From the NCBI RefSeq assembly GCF_900156165.1, contig NZ_FTMY01000005.1:248001-312000 (forward strand): 64,000 nt of DNA, read 5' to 3'. The notes under the pieces are model-generated. The model searched no databases and was not told where the DNA came from. It worked only from the letters and a program-made list of their open reading frames with translations. This stretch comes from Pseudacidovorax sp. RU35E. Its GTDB lineage: Bacteria; Pseudomonadota; Gammaproteobacteria; Burkholderiales; Burkholderiaceae_C. The position numbers and the translations under genes were made by a program. Positions 8,305 to 18,112 of the stretch are shown one piece after another. The stretch's first letter is position 1; the number at the start of each line of letters is the position of its first letter.

Positions 8305-9629
8305 GGCTGCGTGCCCTCGGACGCAGAGGGCGCCGAGGGCGCAGCGGTGGCCGCCGCGTCAACCGCGGGAGAGCCGCTGGACGCCTTGCCTGCCGCGGCG
8401 CGCAGCTTGTCCTTCTTGTTCGGCCGCTTTCCCTTGATGCCGCCACCGGCTGCCGGTGCATCGGCCGGCGCGGCTTGTTGCGGCTCGAAGCCCGCGACCT
8501 GCTCGCGCGGCACGCGCAAGCCCTGGCGCTTTTCGATCAGGCGGAAATGCGCCTCGGCCGCGGCCGGCACGAAGCTCACGGCCACGCCGCTGGCGCCTGC
8601 GCGGCCCGTGCGGCCGATGCGGTGCACATGGTCGGTGGGCGAACGGGCCAAGTCGTGGTTGACCACGGCCGGCAGCTGCGCGATGTCGATGCCGCGCGCC
8701 GCCAGGTCGGTGGCCACCAGCACCTGCAGCCGGCCGGCCTTGAAGTCTGCCAGCACCTGCGTGCGCTTGCCCTGGCCCAGCATGCCGTGCAGCGGCTCGG
8801 CCGCGAGGCCGCCCTTGCGCAGCTTGTCGGCCACGGTCTCGCAGGCATGCTTGGTGGCCACGAACACCAGCACCTGCGGCCAGCCCTCGGTGGCGATCAG
8901 GTGGCGCAGCAACGCGGTGCGCCGGCTCTCGTCCACCGCGATGGCGCGCTGGGCGATCTGCGGCAGCTCGGCCACGGGCGCGGGTGCCGTCACGGCCACG
9001 GAATCGCGCAGCAGCACATCGGCCAGTTGCACGGTACGCGGCGCGAAGGTGGCGGAGAAGAGCAGGTTCTGGCGTTGTGCCGGCAGCTCGTCGAGGATGG
9101 CCTGCAGCTCTTCGGCAAAGCCCAGGTCCAGGAGCCGGTCGGCCTCGTCCAGCACCAGCACGGCGCAGTCCGAAAGGCGTAGCGCGTTGTGCCGCGCCAG
9201 GTCGAGCACGCGGCCCGGTGTGCCGATCACCAGGTCGGCGCCGCCGCGCAGGGCCATCAGTTGCGGGTTGATCGAGACGCCGCCGATGGCACGCACCACC
9301 TTTGGCCGCTCCGGCAGCGTCGCGGCCAGCTGGGCCACGGTGTCGGCCACCTGCACCGCCAGCTCGCGCGTGGGGACCAGCACCAGCGTGTGCAGGGCGC
9401 GGCGTGAGCGGTGGCGCGGTGCCTCGTGCCAGCGCTGCAGCAACGGCAGCACGAAGGCGGCCGTCTTGCCCGAGCCGGTGTGGGCCATGGCGCGCAGGTC
9501 GCGGCCCTGCAGCACCACCGGAATGGCCAGGGCCTGGATGGGCGTGGGGACGGCATAGCCCTGCTCGGCCGTGGCCTTCAGGAGTTCAGGGCGCAGGCCC
9601 AGGTCGGCGTAGGTGGGGGAGGAGGACAC
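8301..9629 (-). CDS. DEAD-box ATP-dependent RNA helicase, RhlE-like
   Basis: A 442-residue superfamily 2 helicase with all core motifs in order: Q motif (PTPIQALAIPVV), I (AHTGSGKT), Ia (PTRELAVQ), TPGRVLDL, II (DEAD), III (SAT), then VLVFVATKHAC, the ATDLAARGIDI motif V and HRIGRTGRAG motif VI. A basic, Lys- and Ala-rich tail of about 60 residues follows, as in RhlE proteins that bind RNA non-specifically. It remodels RNA in the cytoplasm, perhaps in ribosome assembly or mRNA decay. A GTG at 9629 (VSSSPTYADLGL) is chosen because the helicase core begins there; the open frame upstream has no homology. Confidence 0.9.
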   Translation of the reverse strand: MSSSPTYADLGLRPELLKATAEQGYAVPTPIQALAIPVVLQGRDLRAMAHTGSGKTAAFVLPLLQRWHEAPRHRSRRALHTLVLVPTRELAVQVADTVAQLAATLPERPKVVRAIGGVSINPQLMALRGGADLVIGTPGRVLDLARHNALRLSDCAVLVLDEADRLLDLGFAEELQAILDELPAQRQNLLFSATFAPRTVQLADVLLRDSVAVTAPAPVAELPQIAQRAIAVDESRRTALLRHLIATEGWPQVLVFVATKHACETVADKLRKGGLAAEPLHGMLGQGKRTQVLADFKAGRLQVLVATDLAARGIDIAQLPAVVNHDLARSPTDHVHRIGRTGRAGASGVAVSFVPAAAEAHFRLIEKRQGLRVPREQVAGFEPQQAAPADAPAAGGGIKGKRPNKKDKLRAAAGKASSGSPAVDAAATAAPSAPSASEGTQP

Positions 9630-9755
9630 GATGCGAAAGGCCGGAAGAGCGCCGAGGAAGGGCTGCGGATTGTCCGCCTTCGGACGCGGCCTGCGCGCGT
9701 GTCGGTCAAGGCGCCGTGTGGCCGGTGGCGCCATGGGCCTTTGCCACAATGCCGC

Positions 9756-10730
<975 letters not shown>

Positions 10731-10734
10731 GGCC

Positions 10735-11547
10735 ATGAACGACACCACGAACATGCCATCCGTCTGGTCCCCGCCGGCCGTCACGCGCCGCTGGTGGCCG
10801 GTCTTCCTGCGCAACCTGCTGGTGTGGCGCAAGCTGGCCGTGCCCAGTCTGATTGGCAACATCGCCGAGCCGCTGATTTGGCTGGTGGCCTTCGGCTATG
10901 GCATGGGGGCGCTGGTGGGGCAGGTGAAGGTGGGCGGAACGGCGGTGCCCTACATCCTGTTCCTGGCCAGCGGCTCCATCTGCATGAGCGCGATGAACGC
11001 GGCGAGCTTCGAGGCGCTCTATTCAGCCTTCTCGCGCATGCATGTGCAGAAGACCTGGGACGGCATCATGAATGCGCCGGTGGGGCTGGACGACGTCGTC
11101 TTTGCCGAGATGCTGTGGGCGGGCTTCAAGTCGGTGTTCACCGTCACGGCCATCCTGCTCGTGATGCTGGGCCTGGGCATCAGCCACAGTCCCAAGCTGC
11201 TGGTGGCCTGGGTGATCCTGGCGGGGGCGGGCATCGAGTTCTCGTCCATCGCGCTGATCTTCAACGCGCTGGCCAAGGGCTACGACTTCTTCACCTACTA
11301 CTTCACGCTCTTCATGACGCCCATGATGTTCCTCTCGGGCGTGTTCTTCCCGCTGGAACAGCTGCCGGAGGTGGTGCGCGCGGTGGCGGCCTGGCTGCCG
11401 CTGGCCAACGTCGTGGCGCTGGTGCGGCCACTGTTCATGGACCAATGGCCGACGCAGCCGTTGCTGCACCTGGGCGTGCTGGCGGCATACGGCATCGCGG
11501 CCTTCTGGCTGGCGCTGGGCCTCACGCGCCGCCGCTTCCGCAGCTGA
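10735..11547 (+). CDS. nodJ: ABC-2 type exporter permease, NodJ-like
   Basis: A 270-residue inner-membrane protein with about six membrane segments (for example AVPYILFLASGSICMSAM, TAILLVMLGLG, FMTPMMFLSGVFFPLEQLP). The FLSGVFFP motif before the last helices is typical of NodJ/ABC-2 permeases. It starts 4 bases after the ATPase stop and must work with it as an exporter. The substrate cannot be read from the sequence. No nodA, B or C genes are nearby. Confidence 0.86.
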   Translation: MNDTTNMPSVWSPPAVTRRWWPVFLRNLLVWRKLAVPSLIGNIAEPLIWLVAFGYGMGALVGQVKVGGTAVPYILFLASGSICMSAMNAASFEALYSAFSRMHVQKTWDGIMNAPVGLDDVVFAEMLWAGFKSVFTVTAILLVMLGLGISHSPKLLVAWVILAGAGIEFSSIALIFNALAKGYDFFTYYFTLFMTPMMFLSGVFFPLEQLPEVVRAVAAWLPLANVVALVRPLFMDQWPTQPLLHLGVLAAYGIAAFWLALGLTRRRFRS

Positions 11548-11550
11548 GCT

Positions 11551-11571
11551 GCGGGGGCCTCGCGCCCCCGC
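11551..11571. terminator. Strong GC hairpin between convergent genes, possible bidirectional terminator
   Basis: GCGGGGGC, loop CTCGC, GCCCCCGC: a perfect 8-bp stem starting 3 bases after the NodJ-like stop and ending 8 bases before the end of the convergent Gly/Ser-rich gene. It is well placed to end both transcripts, but no T-run follows on either strand, so intrinsic termination is uncertain. Confidence 0.4.
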
Positions 11572-11579
11572 CCACCCCA

Positions 11580-12146
11580 TCAGCGGCTGCTGCCGCCCGA
11601 GGCGCCGCCGCTTCCCGAGGCGCCGCTGGAACCCGAACCGGAGCCCATGCTCCCCGAGCCCGAGCCGCCGGCGCCCATGCTGCCAGAGCCTGAGGTGCCG
11701 GAGCTTCCGGAGCCCATGTTGCCCGATCCCATGCCACTCGTACCCGCGCCGGTACCCGCGCTGCCCGATCCCGAGCCACTGCCCAGGCCGCCGGGGCCGC
11801 CAGTGCCCGTGCCGGTCGGCCCCTTGCCGCCGCGGTTGCCCATGTCGCCGCTGCTGTTGCCCGATCCGCCGGTGGTCCCGGCATGGGCGCCCGAAGCACC
11901 GCTGCCACTGCTGCTGCTGCTGCCACTCTTGCGCCGGTCGTCGTCACGGTTGCCCGTGCGCCCGGTGCTGGAACTGCCGCTGGCGCCGCTGCCGGACTGC
12001 TGCATCGTGCTGCCGCCCGCCGAACTGCCGCTGCTGCCCATGCCCCCTGACGAGGACGTCTGCGCAAAGGCCAGACCCGCACCGCACAGGGCGGCGGCGA
12101 TCAGCATCGGACGAAGGGGGCGGAATGAAATGCGTGTGTCTTGCAT
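11580..12146 (-). CDS. Secreted Gly/Ser-rich low-complexity protein
   Basis: A 188-residue protein with a signal peptide (basic FRPLRPMLIAAALCGAGLAFAQ, cut near residue 30) followed almost entirely by Gly, Ser, Thr and Ala repeats (GSGSMGSGSG, GTGTGGPGG). One short charged patch (RDDDRRKS) interrupts it. The mature chain should be disordered and exported to the periplasm or surface. A good AAGGAG site precedes the ATG, and a hairpin lies just upstream. No known family. The repeat-rich body may vary in length between strains. Confidence 0.7.
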   Translation of the reverse strand: MQDTRISFRPLRPMLIAAALCGAGLAFAQTSSSGGMGSSGSSAGGSTMQQSGSGASGSSSTGRTGNRDDDRRKSGSSSSSGSGASGAHAGTTGGSGNSSGDMGNRGGKGPTGTGTGGPGGLGSGSGSGSAGTGAGTSGMGSGNMGSGSSGTSGSGSMGAGGSGSGSMGSGSGSSGASGSGGASGGSSR

Positions 12147-12168
12147 GAAGAGTCTCCTTGGATGGAAT

Positions 12169-12190
12169 GGCACCGCATAAACGCGGTGCC
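12169..12190. promoter_or_regulatory. Inverted repeat upstream of the Gly/Ser-rich gene
   Basis: GGCACCGC, loop ATAAAC, GCGGTGCC: a perfect 8-bp stem ending 22 bases before the ATG of the Gly/Ser-rich gene and just ahead of its ribosome site. It could be an operator or a 5' leader hairpin. Confidence 0.4.
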
Positions 12191-12317
12191 GGCTCCGGAC
12201 CCTCCAGCGACATGCCGGTCCTGGCCCAGGAACGGCTTCCACCGTGGGCCGCGGTGCGGCCCGGCCAGGTGGGGCCAGGCCGACCTGGGCGTAGGCCAAG
12301 GCGCTCCTCTTGCGCAC

Positions 12318-12346
12318 GAAAAAAAACAGCGCCCCGTGGGCGCTGT
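12318..12346 (-). terminator. Rho-independent terminator of malate synthase G gene
   Basis: A perfect 9-bp stem (ACAGCGCCC / GGGCGCTGT) with a 3-base loop at 12326-12346, preceded on the plus strand by a run of eight A (12319-12326), which reads as a U-tract on the minus strand. It lies 28 bases after the glcB stop. The position, stem and U-run make it a textbook intrinsic terminator. Confidence 0.9.
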
Positions 12347-12373
12347 CAGCACAAGGCGTGATGCCGGTCGGTC

Positions 12374-14566
12374 TCAGCCCGCCGCCTTCACCTTCAACCG
12401 CCACGCGTGCAGCAGCGGCTCGGTGTAGCCGCTGGGCTGCTCGACGCCCTTGAACACCAGGTCCTGCGCTGCCTTGTAGGCGAAGGAGGTGTCGAAGTGG
12501 CCGGCCATGGGCTTGTAGAGCGGGTCGCCGGCGTTCTGCTGGTCCACCACGGCAGCCATGCGCTCGAAGGTGGCGTCGACCTGTTCCTTCGTGACCACGC
12601 CGTGCAGCAGCCAGTTGGCGATGTGCTGGCTGCTGATGCGCAGCGTGGCACGGTCTTCCATCAGGCCCACGTCGTGGATGTCGGGCACCTTCGAGCAGCC
12701 CACGCCCTGGTCGATCCAGCGCACCACGTAGCCCAGGATGCCCTGCACGTTGTTGTCCAGCTCCTGCTGCTTTTCGGCCTCGCTCCAGTTGGGCGTCGCG
12801 GTGATCGGCACCTGCAGCAGGTCGTTCAGGATGGCGTCGCGCTCGGCCTCGGCGTCGGTCTTCTCCAGTTCCTTCTGCACGTCGGCCACGCTGACCTGGT
12901 GGTAGTGCAGCGCGTGCAGCGTGGCGGCGGTGGGCGAGGGCACCCAGGCGGTGTTGGCACCGGCCTTGGGGTGGCCGATCTTCTGCTTGAGCATGTCGGC
13001 CATCAGGTCGGGCATGGCCCACATGCCCTTGCCGATCTGCGCCTTGCCGCGCAGGCCGCAGTTCAGGCCGGTGAGCACGTTGTTGCGCTCGTAGGCGGCG
13101 ATCCACTTGGTGCCCTTGATGTCCCCCTTGCGCAGCATCGGGCCGCCCTGCATGGCGGTGTGCATCTCGTCGCCGGTGCGGTCCAGGAAGCCGGTGTTGA
13201 TGAAGGCCACGCGCGCGGGCGCGGAGGCGATGCAGGCCTGCAGGTTGACGCTGGTGCGGCGCTCCTCGTCCATGATGCCCAGCTTGACGGTGTTGGCCGG
13301 CAGGCCCAGCAGCTGCTCGACGCGGCCGAACAGCTCGTTGGCGAAGGCCACTTCGGCGGGGCCGTGCATCTTCGGCTTGACGATGTAGATGCTGCCGGTG
13401 CGCGAGTTGCGGATGCCGTTCTGGCCCTTGCCCTGCAGGTCGACCATGGCGATGGCGGTGGTGACGACCGCGTCCATGATGCCCTCGGGAATTTCCTTGC
13501 CCTCACCCCACAGGATGGCCGGGTTGGTCATCAGGTGGCCGACGTTGCGCACGAACATGAGCGAGCGGCCATGCAGCGTGACCTGGCCTCTGCCGTCGGG
13601 GGCGGTGTAGACGCGGTCGGGGTTCAGGCGGCGGGTGAAGCTCTTGCCGCCCTTGGCCACTTCCTCGGTCAGCGTGCCCTGCTGGATACCGAGCCAGTTG
13701 CTGTATGCCACCACCTTGTCCTCGGCATCGACCACGGCCACGGAGTCCTCCAGGTCGAGGATGGTGGACAGGGCCGATTCCATCACCACGTCGGCCACGC
13801 CGGCCGGGTCGGTCTTGCCGATGGGCGTGCTGCGGTCGATCTGAATGTCGAGGTGGATGCCGTTGTGCTTGAGCAGCACCGACGAGGGGCTGGCGGCATC
13901 GCCCTGGTAGCCGACGAAGGCCGACGGGTCCTTCAGGTGCGTGCTGCTGCTGTGCAGGGCGATGACCAGCTGGCCGTCCTTGACGCTGTAGCCCGTGGCG
14001 TCCTTGTGCGAGCCGTTGACCAGCGGCGCGGCCTGGTCGAGCACCTCGCGGGCGAAGGCGATGACCTTGGCGCCGCGCACGGGGTTGTAGCCCTTGCCCT
14101 TCTCCGCGCCATCGGCTTCGGAGATGGCGTCGGTGCCATACAGCGCGTCGTACAGCGAGCCCCAGCGCGCGTTGGCGGCGTTGAGCGCGTAGCGCGCGTT
14201 CAGGATGGGCACCACCAGCTGCGGGCCGGCCTGCAGGGCCAGCTCGGCATCGACGTTGGCGGTGGTGGCCTTGACGCCCTTCGGCTGCGGCAGCAGGTAG
14301 CCGATCTTCTCCAGGTGGGCGCGGTAGGCCGGCAAGTCGGCGATGGGGCCGGGGTGGGCCTTGTGCCAGGCGTCCATCTCGGCCTGGAGACGGTCGCGCT
14401 CGGCCAGCAGGGCGGCGTTCTTGGGCGCCAGGTCGGCCACGATGGCGTCGAAGCCCTGCCAGAAGGTGGCGGGCTGCAGGCCGGCGGCGGGCAGCACCTG
14501 CGACTCGATGAAGCGGTGCAGTTCGGTGGCGACTTGCAGTCGGTGGACGGTGGTGCGTTCGGTCAT
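12374..14566 (-). CDS. glcB: Malate synthase G
   Basis: A 730-residue enzyme matching malate synthase G in length (about 720-730). Signature stretches include [31 protein letters not shown], the [10 protein letters not shown] segment with the acetyl-CoA and catalytic region, and the [14 protein letters not shown] insert typical of isoform G. It condenses glyoxylate with acetyl-CoA to malate in the cytoplasm, allowing growth on two-carbon compounds or glycolate. The ATG at 14566 ([11 protein letters not shown]) is taken because upstream codons lack similarity. Single transcription unit with its own terminator. No isocitrate lyase or glycolate oxidase gene lies nearby. Confidence 0.95.
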   Translation of the reverse strand: MTERTTVHRLQVATELHRFIESQVLPAAGLQPATFWQGFDAIVADLAPKNAALLAERDRLQAEMDAWHKAHPGPIADLPAYRAHLEKIGYLLPQPKGVKATTANVDAELALQAGPQLVVPILNARYALNAANARWGSLYDALYGTDAISEADGAEKGKGYNPVRGAKVIAFAREVLDQAAPLVNGSHKDATGYSVKDGQLVIALHSSSTHLKDPSAFVGYQGDAASPSSVLLKHNGIHLDIQIDRSTPIGKTDPAGVADVVMESALSTILDLEDSVAVVDAEDKVVAYSNWLGIQQGTLTEEVAKGGKSFTRRLNPDRVYTAPDGRGQVTLHGRSLMFVRNVGHLMTNPAILWGEGKEIPEGIMDAVVTTAIAMVDLQGKGQNGIRNSRTGSIYIVKPKMHGPAEVAFANELFGRVEQLLGLPANTVKLGIMDEERRTSVNLQACIASAPARVAFINTGFLDRTGDEMHTAMQGGPMLRKGDIKGTKWIAAYERNNVLTGLNCGLRGKAQIGKGMWAMPDLMADMLKQKIGHPKAGANTAWVPSPTAATLHALHYHQVSVADVQKELEKTDAEAERDAILNDLLQVPITATPNWSEAEKQQELDNNVQGILGYVVRWIDQGVGCSKVPDIHDVGLMEDRATLRISSQHIANWLLHGVVTKEQVDATFERMAAVVDQQNAGDPLYKPMAGHFDTSFAYKAAQDLVFKGVEQPSGYTEPLLHAWRLKVKAAG

Positions 14567-14797
14567 GCGTGTTCTCGGGGTGCGGCGGGGCCGCGAATGG
14601 GTTGCACGGGGCGGGCGGTCGGCGTCAACACACAAGGCATGCGGCCAACGCTCGGACTCCACTGTATTGGAGACAGGGCCGCAGATTAATCGCCGGATGA
14701 GGCGTTGATTCGTGACAAGAATGGAGGTAATTACCGCGCCGGTGCTTGGCATTGGACCGGTGCAGGCGCACACCGCCGGATTTGGGCTGCGCGACTT

Positions 14798-15382
14798 TCA
14801 GGCCGAAGGAGCGGCCAGACTGGCGTCGATCCAGCCTTCGATGTCCTGGGTGCCCGCAGGCTCGGCCGTGAAGAGGAGCCGAAACAGAAGCGGCGCCACC
14901 AGCCTGTCCATCACAACCTCGACGGGTGGGGTGGCCTCGCCGCGCGCCTGGGCACGGGCCAGAAGCACCCCGATCTGCATCGCGAGGAAGCTCGCGCACC
15001 GGCAGGATGGGGGCTCCTCCGGCGACTGCGCGGACAGCACATCGCGCAGCATGCCCCGACCGGGCTGCGAGGACATCTCCTCGTTGTACTGCTCGGCCCA
15101 GGCCAGGAGGTCGCCCCGCAGCGAGCCGGTGTCGGCCGGTTCGCCCTCGGGCCGCATGCGCTCGACAGAGACATCGGCCAGCAACTGGGCGAGGTCGCCC
15201 CAGCGGCGGTAGATGGTCGATGGCGTGACGCCCGCGCGTGCGGCCACCATCGGCACCGTGAGCGCCTCGCGGCCATGTTCCGCCGTGAGCTCGCGGGTGG
15301 CCCGGTGGACGGCCTCCTGCACGCGCGCGCTGCGGCCGCCGGGGCGGGGCGCGGTGCGGTTACCAGGAATCGACGAAGCCAT
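14798..15382 (-). CDS. TetR/AcrR family transcriptional repressor
   Basis: A 194-residue regulator. The N-terminal TetR domain has the helix-turn-helix LTVPMVAARAGVTPSTIYRRWGDL (about residues 42-65, given in pieces). The C-terminal ligand domain is of the TetR_C type with no assignable ligand. The ATG at 15382 is chosen since the alternative at 15439 would start inside the second operator. It is divergent from an MFS transporter gene 91 bases away, and two matching palindromes fill that gap. It very probably represses both itself and the transporter until a substrate of the pump binds. Confidence 0.9.
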   Translation of the reverse strand: MASSIPGNRTAPRPGGRSARVQEAVHRATRELTAEHGREALTVPMVAARAGVTPSTIYRRWGDLAQLLADVSVERMRPEGEPADTGSLRGDLLAWAEQYNEEMSSQPGRGMLRDVLSAQSPEEPPSCRCASFLAMQIGVLLARAQARGEATPPVEVVMDRLVAPLLFRLLFTAEPAGTQDIEGWIDASLAAPSA

Positions 15383-15392
15383 GGCTGGGATA

Positions 15393-15415
15393 TTAACGCA
15401 AAGAATTTGCGTTAA
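15393..15415. promoter_or_regulatory. Operator O1 for the TetR regulator
   Basis: A perfect dyad, TTAACGCAAA-GAA-TTTGCGTTAA (10-bp arms, 3-base centre), ending 11 bases from the TetR start codon. It shares its core AACGCAAA/TTTGCGTT with O2 at 15441. TetR dimers typically bind such sites. The outer half overlaps the proposed -35 of the MFS promoter. Confidence 0.85.
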
Positions 15416-15435
15416 TAACCGGTCGCGCGCACAAT
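15407..15435 (+). promoter_or_regulatory. Candidate promoter of the MFS transporter gene
   Basis: TTGCGT (15407-15412), a 17-base spacer, and CACAAT (15430-15435) fit a weak sigma-70 promoter. Its -35 lies inside operator O1 and its start point, about 15442, lies inside O2, so a repressor bound at either would block it. The hexamer matches are partial. Confidence 0.45.
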
Positions 15436-15440
15436 CCACA

Positions 15441-15459
15441 AACGCAAAGAGTTTGCGTT
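15441..15459. promoter_or_regulatory. Operator O2 for the TetR regulator
   Basis: AACGCAAA-GAG-TTTGCGTT, an 8-bp perfect dyad with a 3-base centre, sharing its arms with O1. The centres are about 46 bases apart. It abuts the AAGGAG ribosome site of the MFS gene (15461-15466). Confidence 0.85.
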
Positions 15460-15473
15460 AAAGGAGCTTGTCG

Positions 15474-16673
15474 ATGCCTGCCCCCGCTCTTGCCCCGTCG
15501 GCGCCGGCCGCCGCTCGTCGCCTTCCGTCGCGCGCTGCCTTCGCACTGGTCGTGGCGCTGGTCATCACCTTCATGGCCGCATCGAGCGCACCGTCGCCGC
15601 TGTATGCGCTGTATCGGGAAGCCTGGGGCTTCTCGGCGCTGGTGCTCACCGTGGTGTTTTCCAGCTACGCATTTGCGCTGCTCGCGGCCCTGCTCGTCTT
15701 CGGCGCGCTGTCGGACCACCTGGGTCGGCGTGCCGTGATCCTGGCCGCGCTGGTACTGGAGATCGGCGCTGTCGCGCTCTTCTGGCAGGCCGGGTCGGTG
15801 GGCTGGCTGATCGCCGCGCGCGTGTTGCAGGGCATCGCCACCGGCATGGCCACGAGCGTGATGAGTGCGATGTTGCTCGACCTGAACCCGGTCCGCGGTG
15901 CGCTCTTCAACAGCCTGTCGCCCATGATCGGCATGGCGGTGGGCGCGCTGGGCGCCAGTGCGCTGGTCCAGTTCGCGCCGGAGCCCATGCACCTGGTCTA
16001 TGAGGTCCTCCTGGTCGCGCTGGTGCTCCAGGCGCTGCTCGCGCTGCGCCTGCCGGACACCGTGACGCCGCGGCCGGGGGCCTGGGCCTCGATGGTGCCG
16101 CGCGCGCATGTGCCGCCACCGGCCCGCGCGCTGGTCATGCGGCTCATGCCGCTCAATACCGCCGGATGGGCGCTGGGCGGCTTCTACCTGTCGCTGGGCC
16201 CGACCCTGGCACGGCTCGTGACAGGCCGCGCCACGCCGCTGGCCGGCGGCGTGCTCATCGCCACCTTGGTGCTCACGGGGGCCGCCGCGATGTACGTGGT
16301 TCGCCAGCGGCCCGCGCGCCGCGTGCTGCGGGCCAGCGCCGCGCTGCTGGCCGTGGGCCTCGCCGTCACCCTGTTCGGCGTGCACGCGCAGCAGGCCGTG
16401 CCCTTCTTCGGGGGCACGGTGGTGGCGGGGATGGGCTTCGGCGCCAGCTTCAATGCGGCCGTGCGCAGCCTGGTGCCGGTGGCAACGCCCCACGAGCGGG
16501 CCGGCCTCATGTCCAGCTTCTTCGTGCTGAGCTACCTGGCCTTCAGCGTGCCGGCCATCCTGGCGGGCCTGGCCGTGGGCACCTTCGGCCTGCATGCCAC
16601 CACGCTGGGCTACGGCCTCGTGCTGGTGACGCTGGCGGTGCTGGCGTGGAAGACAACGCACGAGCGGGCCTGA
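15474..16673 (+). CDS. Major facilitator superfamily transporter (efflux type)
   Basis: A 399-residue inner-membrane protein with about 12 hydrophobic segments and the MFS loop 2-3 motif in the form GALSDHLGRRAVI (near residue 80). The early segment VALVITFMAASSAPSPLYALY is typical of drug- or sugar-efflux MFS proteins linked to TetR repressors. The start at 15474 is set by AAGGAG 7 bases upstream; a TTG at 15468 would sit against that site. Under the divergent TetR gene's control through two operators. Likely a proton-driven exporter of the repressor's ligand; substrate unknown. Confidence 0.9.
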   Translation: MPAPALAPSAPAAARRLPSRAAFALVVALVITFMAASSAPSPLYALYREAWGFSALVLTVVFSSYAFALLAALLVFGALSDHLGRRAVILAALVLEIGAVALFWQAGSVGWLIAARVLQGIATGMATSVMSAMLLDLNPVRGALFNSLSPMIGMAVGALGASALVQFAPEPMHLVYEVLLVALVLQALLALRLPDTVTPRPGAWASMVPRAHVPPPARALVMRLMPLNTAGWALGGFYLSLGPTLARLVTGRATPLAGGVLIATLVLTGAAAMYVVRQRPARRVLRASAALLAVGLAVTLFGVHAQQAVPFFGGTVVAGMGFGASFNAAVRSLVPVATPHERAGLMSSFFVLSYLAFSVPAILAGLAVGTFGLHATTLGYGLVLVTLAVLAWKTTHERA

Positions 16674-16773
16674 CCCCGGGCGGCAGCAGGAGTTCGCACG
16701 TCCGACGCTGGCCTGCCAGCCCCGTTCCCGGCCGCCTGAGCGCCGATAACATCGGCGGTTTTTCGGAGCGCGC

Positions 16774-16896
16774 ATGAACCCCGGCCAGGTGCCCATCCAT
16801 CCCATCGGCACAGCCGACGGCGTGCCACGGGCCCAGGCCGCCCGCTCCGCCGCCGGCGACGCGCCGCGGCGTCGGGGACCAGGAAGGACCGCATGA
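16774..16896 (+). CDS. Possible 40-residue leader peptide overlapping the CoA transferase start
   Basis: An ATG at 16774 opens a 40-residue frame (MNPGQVPIHPIGTADG and onwards) whose TGA overlaps the CoA transferase ATG in an ATGA arrangement at 16893-16896. There is no strong ribosome site and no known family. The overlap could give translational coupling, but such overlaps also occur by chance in GC-rich DNA. Confidence 0.25.
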   Translation: MNPGQVPIHPIGTADGVPRAQAARSAAGDAPRRRGPGRTA

Positions 16897-18089
16897 CCGA
16901 TACCGCGCACCAGCCCTTGCCCTACACCGGGATCCGGGTCGTCGAGTTCACCCACATGGTCATGGGCCCGACCTGTGGCCTGCTGCTGGGCGACCTGGGC
17001 GCCGAGGTCATCAAGGTCGAGCCGGTGGCCGGCGACGACACCCGCCGCCTGCTCGGTGCCGGCGCCGGCTTCTACCCGGCCTTCAACCGCAACAAGAAGA
17101 GCGTGGCGCTGGACCTGAAGACGCCCGAGGGCCTGGAGGCCGCGCGGCGCCTCGTCGCCACGGCCGACATCGTCAGCGAAAACTTCCGTCCCGGCACCAT
17201 GAAGAAGCTGGGCCTGGACTACGACACGCTGCGCCGCGACAACCCGCGCCTCATCTACGTGAGCCACAAGGGCTTCCTGCCCGGCCCCTACGAGAACCGC
17301 ACGGCGCTCGACGAGACGGTGCAGATGATGGGCGGCCTGGCCTACATGACCGGCCGTCCCGGCGATCCTCTGCGTGCGGGCAGCAGCGTCAACGACATCA
17401 TGGGCGGCCTCTTCGGCGCCATCGGCGCCATGGCCGCGCTGCGCCGGCGCGAGCAGACGGGCGAGGGCGGCGAGGTGCAGTCGGCCCTGTTCGAGAACAA
17501 CATCTTCCTGGTCGCCCAGCACATGCTGCAGTTCGCCGCCACGGGCGTCGCGGCCGACCCGATGCCCGCGCGCATCTCCTCCTGGGGCATCTACGACGTC
17601 TTCACGGTGAAGGACGGCCAGCAGATCTTTCTGGCCGTGGTGAGCGACAAGCAGTGGCCCGTCTTCTGCCGCGCCTGCGGGCTCGACGACCTGCTGGCCG
17701 ACACCCGCCTGGCCACCAACAACGACCGCGTGCGTGCCCGCGACTGGATGATGCCGATCCTGCGCGAACGCCTGGCCCGGCGCAGCGCCGCCGAGCTGAC
17801 CGCCCTGTTCGAGCAGCATGCGCTGCCCTTCGCGCCCATCGCCCGGCCGCACGAGCTCTTCGACGATCCACACCTGATGGCCAGCGGCGGCCTGGCCCCC
17901 GTGCGCATGAACGACGGCCACATGGCCCAGGTGCCGCTGCTGCCGCTCACACTGGATGGCGTGCGCCCGCCGCTGCGCCTGCAGCCGCCCGCCATCGGTG
18001 AGCACACCCGCGAACTGCTGCGCGCAGCCGGCTATGCCGAGGCGCAGATCGAGGCCATGCTGGCCGCCGGCGCCGCGGCCGCCAGCTGA
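16893..18089 (+). CDS. CaiB/BaiF CoA-transferase family protein
   Basis: A 398-residue class III CoA transferase. The start GIRVVEFTHMVMGPTCGLLLGDLGAEVIKVEP carries the family N-terminal motif (shown here in full family context, residues about 10-41). KSVALDLKTPEGLE and ADIVSENFRPGTMKKLGLDY follow, as in the family. It moves CoA between carboxylic acids in the cytoplasm. At the usual catalytic aspartate position (ALFEN) I read Glu201 rather than Asp, so the activity may be altered. A clear AGGAAGG site precedes the ATG. A LysR gene follows 23 bases downstream on the same strand and may regulate it. Confidence 0.9.
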   Translation: MTDTAHQPLPYTGIRVVEFTHMVMGPTCGLLLGDLGAEVIKVEPVAGDDTRRLLGAGAGFYPAFNRNKKSVALDLKTPEGLEAARRLVATADIVSENFRPGTMKKLGLDYDTLRRDNPRLIYVSHKGFLPGPYENRTALDETVQMMGGLAYMTGRPGDPLRAGSSVNDIMGGLFGAIGAMAALRRREQTGEGGEVQSALFENNIFLVAQHMLQFAATGVAADPMPARISSWGIYDVFTVKDGQQIFLAVVSDKQWPVFCRACGLDDLLADTRLATNNDRVRARDWMMPILRERLARRSAAELTALFEQHALPFAPIARPHELFDDPHLMASGGLAPVRMNDGHMAQVPLLPLTLDGVRPPLRLQPPAIGEHTRELLRAAGYAEAQIEAMLAAGAAAAS

Positions 18090-18112
18090 GATCACGCGCG
18101 TACCGGCCCACC

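Noticed and set aside
11647-12180. A Pro/Leu/Glu-rich plus-strand frame opposite the Gly/Ser gene
   Set aside because: It is the exact complement of the Gly/Ser codons and lacks a ribosome site; the minus-strand frame has a signal peptide and a good AAGGAG site.
12374-14773. A longer N-terminus for malate synthase G
   Set aside because: The family N-terminus starts at [11 protein letters not shown] (14566), and the extra residues do not resemble any protein.
15393-18095. A minus-strand open frame of about 900 codons across the MFS and CoA transferase genes
   Set aside because: High GC content keeps antisense frames open. The sequence has no domain, is His/Gln/Arg-rich in the way of shadow frames, and opposes two well-supported genes.
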